From contig NC_089980.1 in assembly GCF_036417845.1 (NCBI RefSeq), positions 56,542,501 through 56,606,500 of the forward strand: a DNA stretch of 64,000 nucleotides. Reading direction: 5' to 3'. Below are positions 27,875 to 37,449 of this stretch, one piece after another. The notes beneath the pieces are model-generated. The model saw nothing but the letters and a program-made list of their open reading frames with translations. It was not told the DNA's origin and ran no database searches. This stretch comes from Apteryx mantelli. Taxonomy: Eukaryota; Chordata; Aves; Apterygiformes; Apterygidae. The position numbers were made by a program, and so were the translations under genes. Within the stretch, counting starts at the first letter, position 1, and every line of letters starts with the position of its first letter.

Positions 27875-30519
27875 TAATGGCCGCTGCTGACACTTCTCCG
27901 CCCACGCTGAAAATTACATGGAAGACTGACGAACCAGTGTGGGTCGAGCAGTGGCCGCTGCAAAAGGAGAAGCTAAGGGAACTTAACAAATTGGTAGAAG
28001 AACAGCTACAATTGGGACATATTCAACCTTCAACCAGCCCATGGAACACACCTATCTTTACCATACAGAAAAGGTCAGGAAAATGGAGACTGCTACACGA
28101 TCTGCGAGCTGTGAACGCAACAATGGAAGATATGGGAGCGTTACAACCAGGACTGCCATCACCTACCATGCTCCCGCGGGAATGGAGTCTGCTAGTAATT
28201 GATCTGAAAGACTGTTTCTTTAGTATCCCCTTACATCTGGAGGACTCCAAACGCTTTGCATTCTCAGTGCCAACGATAAATCGATCTGGTCCTTCGAGAC
28301 GCTATCAGTGGGTCGTTCTACCCCAAGGTATGAAAAACTCCCCCACGATATGTCAATGGTATGTAGACCGAGCCTTAGAACCCTGGAGGCAGAGACATCC
28401 CGAGGCTATAGTATACCACTACATGGACGACATATTAGTCGCAACAGAAACCCCGCTGCTAGAAGAGAGTCAACGGGAATTGAGTCAACAACTCCAGGCC
28501 CGGGGTCTTACCATCGCCCCTGAGAAGATCCAGCAACACGCACCGTGGAACTATCTTGGTATGGTCATAACCGAGACCCGAGTCTACCCAATGAAAACCT
28601 CGATCACGCGGAAGATCACAACAGTGAACGATGTACAGAAACTTCTTGGGGACATTCAATGGATCCGTACTTACTGCAGCATTACCAATGAGGAAATTCA
28701 ACCGCTGGTGAATTTACTTAAGAATAGCAAGAACCCCAGAGAAGCAAGAACGTTGTCTCCTCCAGTGCAGGAAGTCATGGCTAACATAGAGAGGAAGCTT
28801 GGAAATGTACAAGCCTATCGCTATGACCCCATGAAACCCATTGACATAGTGTGCTACAATAAACAACAGGAGGTGGTTGGCATAATTGGTCAAACAAACG
28901 AGACAAATCAGCTCACGATCCTGGAGTGGGTGTTTTCGCCAGTCCAGCCACGCACAGTGATTATGCCCAGGAAAGATGCTGTGGGAGAACTGTTACTAAA
29001 AACAAGACAGCGCGTCCGCATCATATCAGGGAAGGAGCTCTCACGCATCATTCTGCCCCTGGTTTCTTTGGATCTCGTATCCGAATGGACCCAACAGAGC
29101 ATTTCATTCGCCCTGGCGACGTGTGGGGTTCCCCTCGACAATCATTATCCAAAGCACCCACTACTGCACACGCAATTGATGCTTGAAGAAAGGAAGGTAA
29201 TGGCAGATGGCCCCATCCACAACGCGAAGTCCGTCTTTACGGACGCTAGCGGCAAAACAAAGAAGTACGGATACGAATACGTGAATGTACGAGGAGAATG
29301 GGCTCGAAAGATCATGCAAGGTGCCCCCGAGCACTCCGTGCAAATTTTAGAACTCATGGCAGCTGTACTCGCGTTGAAGGACTTTGCAGAAGAACCTCTT
29401 AATCTTATAGTTGATTCACTATATGTGGCGGGTGTGTTACAACGACTACACTCTGCTCTTATTGGGCAGACCGCTAACCCCAAGATTCAGGCGTTGTTGA
29501 TACAAGCAAGCGGCCATTTAAATTCTCGCGTTCAGCCATTCTGGTGCACACACGTCCGTAGTCATTCGGGGCTGCCGGGAATATTGGCGGAGGGCAACCA
29601 GCGCATAGATGCCCAAGTCTCAGCCGCCGGTGAAGAAAAAACTAGGTTACAGCTGGCACAACGATCTCATGCGTTTTTTCACCAGTCAGCTAGATCTTTG
29701 CAAAAGGAGTTCAACTTATCCCGGGCAGAAAGCAGGGCCATAGTGGCCGCGTGCCCTGATTGTGCACACATTCCCCCGCTGCAGGATACAGGGACAAACC
29801 CACGCGGGTTAGAACCTCGCCAGTTATGGCAGACCAATGTCACAGAAGTCCCTGCCTTTGGGCGACTGCGCTTTGTCCATGTATCAGTCGATACATTCAG
29901 TAAAATGACCTGGGCCACTGCTGCAACCTCCACACGCTTTACTGCCTGCCGCCTGCATTGGCTGCAAGCCTTTGCCGCGCTGGGGAAGCCGGCTCAGATA
30001 AAAACCGACAATGGACCTGCCTATACGAGCGCCGCGTGCGCTGAGTTTATGAGAGCTTGGGACATTACACATTCCACGGGGGTCCCCTATAATTCCACTG
30101 GCCAGGCCATAGTGGAGCGCCGTCATCAGGATTTAAAACGCCTTTTTGCTATTTTGAAAAAGGAGGGGGAGGTATCTCTCCCCGTCCATGACATCGTAGC
30201 AAAAAGCTGTTATGTGTTAAATTGGCGCAACCTCATTGAAATAGACCAAGGGGAGTTGATCAGCCCAGGGGCACGCCATGCACAGACTACGAGACCTATT
30301 AAGACGCTCGTGTCCCGATGGGTACCACAAACACATTCATGGCAGGGGCCTGTGGAATTACTCACTTGGGGCCGAGGGTATGCTTGTGTCATTGCAGGTA
30401 CTGGTACGGAGTGGATACCCGCGAAGTGGGTTCGACCGTGGTTGAAGAAGAGTAACGTTGGACCTGCGGACGACTGCCCACTGGAAACAGCCCGTGAGTC
30501 AGCTACTACCTGCGCTTGA
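27865..30519 (+). CDS. pol: Pol polyprotein: reverse transcriptase, RNase H, integrase
   Basis: Open from the pro overlap to TGA at 30517-30519, about 880 codons. Reverse transcriptase has VIDLKDCFFSIPL with the first catalytic Asp, LPQGMKNSPT, and the YMDD box at 28420-28431. RNase H follows with its acidic residues: FTDAS (Asp codon 29242), ILELMAAV and IVDSLY, plus a C-terminal His/Asp segment. Integrase has the HX3H and CPDC zinc-binding pairs near 29665-29765, then the catalytic core. The second and third catalytic residues, Asp in KTDNG (30007) and Glu in IVERR (30115), are present with 35 residues between them. The first catalytic position, in WQTNVT (codon 29836), is Asn instead of Asp, which should block integration. 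The C-terminal region keeps a WGRGYA-type segment. No stop or frameshift is present. Confidence 0.95.
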   Translation, partial: PFLVMAAADTSPPTLKITWKTDEPVWVEQWPLQKEKLRELNKLVEEQLQLGHIQPSTSPWNTPIFTIQKRSGKWRLLHDLRAVNATMEDMGALQPGLPSPTMLPREWSLLVIDLKDCFFSIPLHLEDSKRFAFSVPTINRSGPSRRYQWVVLPQGMKNSPTICQWYVDRALEPWRQRHPEAIVYHYMDDILVATETPLLEESQRELSQQLQARGLTIAPEKIQQHAPWNYLGMVITETRVYPMKTSITRKITTVNDVQKLLGDIQWIRTYCSITNEEIQPLVNLLKNSKNPREARTLSPPVQEVMANIERKLGNVQAYRYDPMKPIDIVCYNKQQEVVGIIGQTNETNQLTILEWVFSPVQPRTVIMPRKDAVGELLLKTRQRVRIISGKELSRIILPLVSLDLVSEWTQQSISFALATCGVPLDNHYPKHPLLHTQLMLEERKVMADGPIHNAKSVFTDASGKTKKYGYEYVNVRGEWARKIMQGAPEHSVQILELMAAVLALKDFAEEPLNLIVDSLYVAGVLQRLHSALIGQTANPKIQALLIQASGHLNSRVQPFWCTHVRSHSGLPGILAEGNQRIDAQVSAAGEEKTRLQLAQRSHAFFHQSARSLQKEFNLSRAESRAIVAACPDCAHIPPLQDTGTNPRGLEPRQLWQTNVTEVPAFGRLRFVHVSVDTFSKMTWATAATSTRFTACRLHWLQAFAALGKPAQIKTDNGPAYTSAACAEFMRAWDITHSTGVPYNSTGQAIVERRHQDLKRLFAILKKEGEVSLPVHDIVAKSCYVLNWRNLIEIDQGELISPGARHAQTTRPIKTLVSRWVPQTHSWQGPVELLTWGRGYACVIAGTGTEWIPAKWVRPWLKKSNVGPADDCPLETARESATTCA

Positions 30520-30620
30520 AGACCAGCGGCAGGAACTGGAAGCTCTTGACAGAGGACGAAAACAAAGCACCAGCCTCACCCGGAACGAACGGGATTGTGA
30601 TTGTGAGCGTGCTGCAATGA

Positions 30621-31544
30621 CTGGGCACGAACAAAAGAGTGTTGGGGGGGTTGGTGGAAGAGCGGTCATCAAAATGGGTAACCTTGAATTCCGCCTTAAG
30701 CAGCGGTGACGTGCATGGCCAGGTGTATACGAACTGCAACGCAACAAGCCACATAACAGCGAAAGCACTGCCGCCTGGTATATTTCTGATATGCGGGGAT
30801 AGGGCCTGGAACGGTGTGCCACGCATCCTGCGTGGAGGCCTGTGCTACCTGGGGAGATTGAGTCTGTTCCACCCCAATCTCACCCAACTGCAGAACTTGG
30901 TCTTGATGAAGCGCGGGCGGGGCAGAAGGAGTGTGCATGAGCTAGAGTGCAAGGACATTGGCGATCCCGTATTTTGGTCAGGCTTCCGGCAGCTGGCGAC
31001 TGCTACGCTACTGCCGGGAGCCGCTGGGCTTAAGGCGATGAAATTGGCAGAGCAATTGGCTTGTTGGACCAAAAATGAGTTAACTATTACATCACGAGTA
31101 CTAGATGAGATGTCTCAGGATGCACTGAGCATAAACCACGCTGTGTTACAAAATAGGGCCGCTATAGATTTCTTGCTCTTAGCTCATGGACATGGGTGTG
31201 ACGAGTTTGAGGGGATGTGTTGTCTCAATCTTACCGACCATTCACAATCAATCCACGCGCGTATACGAAACATTCAGAATGGGCTATATAAGCTGAAGCA
31301 GGAGAATGGCCTTGGGATTGACGGGTGGCTTCGGGGGCTGGGGATCGGGCCCTGGTTGGCAGCAGGATTAAAACAACTGATTACCATAGGCATTGTGGGT
31401 ATGTTCCTATTGATTTGTGGGCCTTGTATACTACAATGTATCCTAGCTCGGGTACAGAAAATGGTTGATCTATTATTTGAAAGAAGAGGGGGAAGTGTTG
31501 GGGCCCTTGCGGTACTTCAGAACAATAATCTATATGAAATATAG
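30621..31544 (+). CDS. env: Truncated envelope: short surface remnant plus transmembrane subunit
   Basis: The open frame runs from just after a stop at 30618-30620 to TAG at 31542-31544. It contains no ATG until 30906, immediately before the furin-type cleavage site RGRR (30918-30929). The surface part is at most about 100 codons, against several hundred in complete viruses, so most of the receptor-binding subunit is missing. The transmembrane subunit looks whole. It has a hydrophobic internal fusion-like segment between two cysteines, an immunosuppressive-like region, a CX6CC motif (31197-31223) and a hydrophobic membrane anchor. CX6CC subunits are normally disulfide-linked to the surface subunit. 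The last 16 codons read into the 3' LTR. Nearby ATGs at 30617 and 30674 are in another frame, with a seven-G tract at 30644-30650 between them. Probably not translated as a normal glycoprotein. Confidence 0.8.
   Translation: MGTNKRVLGGLVEERSSKWVTLNSALSSGDVHGQVYTNCNATSHITAKALPPGIFLICGDRAWNGVPRILRGGLCYLGRLSLFHPNLTQLQNLVLMKRGRGRRSVHELECKDIGDPVFWSGFRQLATATLLPGAAGLKAMKLAEQLACWTKNELTITSRVLDEMSQDALSINHAVLQNRAAIDFLLLAHGHGCDEFEGMCCLNLTDHSQSIHARIRNIQNGLYKLKQENGLGIDGWLRGLGIGPWLAAGLKQLITIGIVGMFLLICGPCILQCILARVQKMVDLLFERRGGSVGALAVLQNNNLYEI
31481..31495 (+). promoter_or_regulatory. Polypurine tract (plus-strand primer)
   Basis: AAGAAGAGGGGGAAG is a 15-base all-purine run ending exactly one base before the 3' LTR. 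It is the expected primer for plus-strand DNA synthesis. It also codes for part of the env tail. Confidence 0.95.
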
Positions 31545-31981
31545 AGTATGGAACTACACTGTTTAGGATTAGTTGCTTAGCACAACTTGCTTAGCATAAG
31601 TAGCTAAATTTGCTGAAGCCTTAGGCCTCAGACTGTAGCTGCTGCTATGTGCTTTGAAGTAGTTTACCAAGGACACTGGTGCAGCTGGGAATGATACATC
31701 CTGAGAAAGTACAGATAAACTAGCAGAAGCCAGTGGGAACCAAGGTTAAGGGCTAGACAGCTTTGCTAAACAAGCAGCAAGGTACAAGGCATGACCGCTG
31801 CGTGCGTGATCGGTGCAATGATTGGCTACCTGTGACATAATCTGTATGAACCACAAATCAAGGGCCAGAGCGCCGAATACTTGTACTTATAAAATAGGCA
31901 AATTGCTGAATAAAGATGGAATTGAACCTGCATTCTGTGAATGCGTATGATTCATTCCCGTCACTCCCGCGGACCGCGACA
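31496..31981 (+). repeat. 3' LTR
   Basis: 486 bases colinear with the 5' LTR. I count four differences, all transitions, at approximately 31631, 31751, 31801 and 31945 in this copy, and no indels: about 0.8% divergence. The TATA-like box and AATAAA are conserved. The env frame ends inside its first 50 bases. Confidence 0.97.
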
Positions 31982-32601
31982 ATGGTAAAAGATGGTTTTG
32001 TGGGCTAGTGACAGATGTCCAAGAGCTGCTGTTTAGTAGAGCAGCCAGGATCCCTGCTGGGATCCTGTGATGTGCCTATAGAGGGGTGTCCGGGATACTT
32101 TCAGCTTCTGGGATCAGTTGTGCTGAGCTCGAAAGAAATTGTTTGTCAAGTATAAGGGTTTATAGAGATAAGTGGGTTTACGCATATACAGATGTTAGGC
32201 AACACAAAACAACCTACAAACTACAAGTATAATAAAGCTAAAAATATAAGAAAGCTAAATAAATATATATAATAAAGCCCTATGGTTAAACCAAGGGTGC
32301 ACGGTACAACAACTGTTCTTGACCTTTCCTTGTCTTTATGGGGTCACTCCTCCAGTACAGTTTTCCCGGGTTTGTTTTCACCACACTCAAGCTGTGCCTG
32401 GATGATTCGTATCCTGCCTGGCAGTCATCATCAGGGCTGTCTCCACTAATGGGTGGGTTGTGGGGTTCACAGGCCAGCTGATGGCGAGTCTGAGTCCGCG
32501 CAGGGGTATGTGGCTTACTTTCTTTTATCCTTCCTTTGCCTCTGGGTTTAGTTCATTATCCAGTCGAACAAGGCCAGACCACAACTACACAGCACTCGTA
32601 T

Positions 32602-32683
32602 GGGCTCAGTGGGTAACAGTACGCCTAAGAGCAGATAACCCAGGGCTCAGTGGGTAACAGTATGCATATCAGCAGATAACCCC
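32602..32683 (+). repeat. 41-bp tandem duplication (2 copies)
   Basis: Two adjacent copies (32602-32642 and 32643-32683), each beginning GGGCTCAGTGGGTAACAGTA and ending AGCAGATAACCC. They differ at a handful of central positions. Confidence 0.85.
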
Positions 32684-34367
32684 GTTCTGAGTCTCACCAG
32701 TTTGAGCACTTTTGCAGCAAAGTGTGCTACTGAGGGGCAACCTGCCTTGCAGAGCATCTGAACCAGCTCTTCTGATCTTTCTCTCCTGACAGTGTTGCCC
32801 TGTGTGCAGCTGGTGCAAACCTAAAAGGGATTATAGCCCATGAAACCAAAGACCCTGCATCTGCTGGATTAACTATTAACAGCGTGCTGGCTTGTTTTGC
32901 GAGGTGGTTGGGACAGCTCCCCCTGGGCCTTGGCAGAGTTTCAGTGATGGATACACATCTAGGAAGTCTCTGTAATGGTTTTACTTTCCCTGACCGTCAA
33001 AATATTCTTGCCGGTTTGGATTTTATGCTATTAAATACTTAAAAATACATCTCTTTGTGAGAAACAGCTTATTTCTTTTCCCTGTTTTTCTATCTCCCCC
33101 CAGGTTTTACCTAAGAGGTAGCTCAGCAGCCCAGTTGCAGGTTACCACTGCTCCTGTTTCGGCTGTGTGGCCGCAAGACAGGAAAGAGAGGGTTGGATAC
33201 CGGTGTAGAGAGACACATATAAACCAGCTGCTATCCTCCCTTATTACCTAGAAGCACCAAGAAGTGCCATGGCAAAAGATTGCAAGCCAAAAGTGTGTGT
33301 AAACCACACACATAACGGCACTGCATCTTTCTGTGATTGCATTGTGCAGAATAACCTCTGGGCTCCTTTTTTATTACCCGCTACTTTGTGCATAAGAATC
33401 AGATGCTCTTTGCTGTGCCTGCTGACTTTGTTGTGCCAATTTTAGACCAAACTACAACTGTTTCCTAGCTACTCCCCTCTTTCCTGGGAGAAGCAGCGCT
33501 GCTCCCATGCAAACTGAGGCAGTGGAGGAAATCAGGACGCCTGGGTTTTGTTCCCAGCTCTGCCGCTGATCTGCTTTGAAACTCTTGACTTACCTAGCTG
33601 CCTGCTTTTCTATCTGTAGATGAGCAATAGTAAGTATTAAGTAGCTTAATTAAGATCCTTATGGGAAAACTGCTTTAAAAAGAAAAAGTATGTTTAGAAT
33701 TTCAGTGTTACGGTATGAATGGTCTCTTTCCTTAATTTTTAATGAAGAAAAAACCCAACAGAATATGCAAGGGTGGAAATTTTCAGACATTTTAGCATTA
33801 GTATCAGCATCATAAATACTGTAGAGTCTCATTCAGGAATCTGTAGGGCTGGAGGTATTTAGTAACTGAGGAGTTTATTAAATACTCTCAGCCTGTGGAA
33901 GTCTCTGCCACAAGCTATTGAAGCCAAAAGCTCATTAGGATTAAAAAAAAAAGGAATGTTTATGCAGCTATCCTGAGAGCACACAGAGCTGCTGCGGTGA
34001 GGCCCAGGGACTACTCTTGAGCAGTGCACGCGGAGGCACCAGGCTCTTGCCAGAGGGGCTGGGGAGCAGCTGCCTTTCGCCCAGGACAGGGCTTCGGCAT
34101 CTATCCCTGGTGCCTCTGAACGTGCTCCGGGGCCAGGCACGGCCGGCCTGGAGGAACATCGGGCCCTACTGCTCGGTGGAGCCTGTGCTCCTAAGCCAGA
34201 GGGCTGCACACAGGGCAGCTGCGGCACCGTTCGCCAGCCGTGGGGGAGCACTGCAGTGCCCAGCAGGGCCGTCTGCCCCACCGCCACTCGTTGCCCTGCT
34301 CAGCAGCCACCACCACTGCTTTCCCCAGCCCTGCCTCAGGTGCATCTGATTTTCAATATCCCCATTG

Positions 34368-35247
34368 CAGGTGTTTTTATACAAACGGCACCCCACTGCT
34401 TTCCAAGTGCAGCTGCTGCTGGTTGGCCCCTCACGGTGGAGGTAGGTGCAGGTGGATGGGAGGGCTCAGCTGTGTGGAGCAACTGGTGTGGTGGTGTGAA
34501 GGTGCAGCTCCCTTGTGGCACATGGGTGGCTCTGCTCTGGCTTTCATGCCAGCAAGGGATAATGATCCTAACATGGTCCAGTGGAGGGGGGCAGATGGAG
34601 GCATCTAATAGCAATTTTGCAGCATTTCTGAAGCGCTGACATCCTGCTGGCCAGTGAGAAGATGAAGGCACCTGCCCTGAAGAGTGCAGAGTCTAGGGAG
34701 AAAATGCAGAAAGTGGGAACTGGCAGGGTGCATGTCAGGTTGGAGCTCTACAAAAGGTGAATCCTCTCCTCTCTGGCAGCAAGGGAAGCTGCCTGATGGT
34801 ATCCCCTTCCCCCTGGTGTAGCTGTGCCTTCCTAAGTCAGGGACAGAATTTCCTCTGAGAGGGAGAAGCAGGAAACAACTCTTGCTCTAAAACAATACCT
34901 GGGGAGAATAGCAGCGTTTTCATGATCATAATTGCCAAGCTACTATTTTGCAAATCAGCTCAAAATGACATTTTGTACATTTAACTGAAAACAGTATTTT
35001 CTAGACACAAAGCAAATATTGCAGACTTGAGACCTTGACCATTTATATGAAATCCATTAATGTCATCTGCCCAAAGGGAGTGAAAGGAATATCAGAGCAA
35101 GAAATCAGTGTCCTGGTTTATCAAGGAGTAATCAGCTCTCCTGGCTGACCAAGGGCACTACTGGAGCCTACTCTAGCGATGTCTTCAGTTACAGGTATTT
35201 TTATACAAATTGTACCCTGTTATTTTCCAAGAAACAACTGCTGTTAC
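34368..35247 (+). repeat. Pair of diverged ~55-bp repeats, ~820 bp apart
   Basis: 34368-34422 and 35191-35247 share CAGGTRTTTTTATACAAA, then a related CACC/TACC...TTTTCCAAG-like stretch and CTGCTG. Both are in the same orientation. They may be two copies of an old interspersed repeat or of a local duplication. The feature spans both copies. Confidence 0.5.
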
Positions 35248-37449
35248 GACAGGTGGTGCTGAGGGCATAGCTGGATTTCAGTGGGATCAAGGAGGTATAA
35301 TTAAGGGCAGCAGGGGATGGGAGCAGAGGTGACCCAGCTGCTCCCAGAGCTGCCAGCGGGGATAATGAATGAGGGAGAAAGAAAATAGGTTGGTCGCCCC
35401 TCCTGAATGTAAAAGCCAGGCTTAGCACTGAGAGAGGAAAGATGGTTTTATGGCTCTGTATCACTAGCTTCCTGTGACATTAAAGCCATGGATACTTTTG
35501 TTAAATTCTAATAATCTGGGCCAAAATTTTCCAGTGTGGCTGTCTGTGTCAGCTTGGATTTTTTAATTTGCACCAGGTAAGGCAGGCTAGCCATTTATTG
35601 CAAGAAAACAAGGAAAAATATTGTTTTCTCCATGCTTTAAAAAAAAAAAAAAAAGTTTCCCAACTGTTTCTGCAAAGCTGTCAGTGCCCCCATGTGTTGG
35701 AGCGGGGATGTGGAGGCAGCGGGAGCCCTGCTCCGCCAGTCGTGCCATGGCCTGAGCCCATGAGGCTCTGCCCCAGTTTGTGGGGCGATGAGCGAGGACG
35801 GCACTGCATCACCCAAGAGGGGGTCGGTCCCCGGGCTGGGGCAGCTCAGAGACCACGGTGGAGAGGTGCGGAGGGTGTGTTTGGTCAGTTGATGCGCTGT
35901 AAAATCCTGTGTATGGTGGAGGAAGAACAGACTTTTAAATGTCCAAAATGGAGCATTTACAGCCTACTGGTGTACACTGGGGCTTGAATCGCTCTCTGCT
36001 CGCTGTACCAGCTGCAAAATGAGGATGATAACACTGTCTAATCTTAGATGAGTGTTTTGAAGTATTCACAATACTGTGGCGATGGCACCATAGCAACCAA
36101 CCCAAGGAAAATAGTAATTCATATGCAGGATTTGGGTGCTATGCCTTAAATAAGGATTGTGGCATGAGAAAGATAAGAAGAAATACCTGGTAATTGCTTA
36201 TGGAGTGAGCGATGCAGATGCAGGATGGAAAAATGGTGTGTGGTCATGTCATTAAAGGCTGTGTTGTGCTGAAAGTATACAGAAGGGCAAATTATTGCAA
36301 AGGCCCCCTCATTTCTGCATTTACCTTGGAAGTGCTTCATTTCCCAAGCAACCACACCACTGCCTTCACACGCAGCTTGCCTGTGCAGCGCTGGATTAGG
36401 AGATTCCTGTTCCTGGTTCCCCGGAGATGGGTTTTAAAGCAGATCACAGCCAAGGGGCAGACGCGGCTTTTGCTGCAGATGCCTGTCTCCCAAGGGCGGT
36501 GGGCAGTGCGGCACAGCTGGCGTGGGCCAGGGCTGGGTGTGGGGGACCGGTCGGATTGCAGCTGCCTCCTGCCCACCTTGCTCCTGCTGCCAACTTCCTT
36601 CCCTGTGTTTTGTCTTCAAATACAGCTCACACACAGAACTTAAATCCAGTGATCATCCCCGCAATGCTGTAGCACAAAAAGGGGATAGTTACTGCAGGTA
36701 CACTAGTTCAAACGCTTTGTATGTACCTCATGGTTTTAAATATCTCCTGGCACAGACGGGGCTGTATCATGCCATCATCTCGCCAGGGACACAGAACATA
36801 TTTCTCACTTGAGCCAAGGCAAGGGAAATGGGCTCAGCACGCCTGAAGTCTGACACCATTTATTTAGGGACCTGAATACAGCTTTAGGAGGCTAATGCAT
36901 GGCACCCAGTTTTGCAGATTCAGCCATCTGATTTTAAATTGAAGCGAGAAAGATTTGTTCTTGCATGTAACGTAGGCTGGAGTTAAGGGGATGAGTATGC
37001 TATGCTTTAGTACGTTTGCAGAAATATGTATTTGTATTGTACTCAGAGAGCAATCCCTAAACACTGAAGGACAGGACTGCTGCCTTGTTTTGCCATCTGA
37101 CGTTTATTTGCTCTTCTATGATTTTTCCATTTTGTCCAGCAGAAGAGCAGGACTGCAGCATCCTCCCCCTCTCACAGGGACAAACTCGGTCGAAGCGGAG
37201 CATTTTGAGCCGGGCCACAGCGTGGGAGCTCCCTTGGGCAGCCAGGAGATGCGAGCGGTGGGCACGTATGCTGCATGATGCGCTGCACCGAGGGCTGGAC
37301 CCCTCCGCTCTGATGTCAGGGCAGGAAAAGGCGATAGCAAACCCTGCCTTGAGATCGTTCCGTTCCCAGCGACCTGAGGTGGTGCTGAGAGCAGAGGGTA
37401 GCGAGGAAACCAGAAAAAAAAATCTGATTTTTAACTGTGATACTGCACT

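Larger units (their letters stand above)
24410..31981 (+). mobile_element. Nearly complete endogenous retrovirus (class II, mosaic)
   Basis: A 7,572-base provirus in the order LTR, primer site, gag, dUTPase-protease, pol, truncated env, polypurine tract, LTR. gag, pro and pol occupy three frames, each -1 to the last, with candidate slippery sites at both joins. A dUTPase domain precedes the protease. That plan is betaretrovirus-like. The primer site (tRNA-Trp-like), the 6-bp target duplication and the envelope TM subunit (internal fusion segment between cysteines, CX6CC) fit alpharetroviruses better. gag, pro and pol have no internal stops. The visible defects are loss of most of the envelope surface region, no usable env start, and Asn at the first integrase catalytic position. 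It sits intergenically, in the same orientation as ACTA1 and CCSAP. Confidence 0.95.
24404..31987 (+). repeat. 6-bp target site duplication flanking the provirus
   Basis: ATGGTA occurs at 24404-24409 directly before the 5' LTR and again at 31982-31987 directly after the 3' LTR. An exact 6-bp duplication is the footprint of one integrase-mediated insertion and shows that both ends are original. Alpharetroviruses and betaretroviruses such as MMTV give 6-bp duplications. The feature spans both copies and the element between them. Confidence 0.95.
31988..37440. other. Intergenic region between provirus and CCSAP
   Basis: About 5.4 kb with no recognisable coding exon. The first 700 bases are AT-rich, with several AATAAA-like clusters (32.2-32.3 kb) and a 41-bp tandem duplication. 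Short open frames around 33.9-34.6 and 36.2-36.8 kb occur on both strands and have no domain signature. Confidence 0.5.

Noticed and set aside
30458-30709. An 83-codon plus-strand frame overlapping the end of pol and start of env
   Set aside because: It lacks an ATG at its beginning and has no domain; the frame seems incidental to the damaged pol-env junction.
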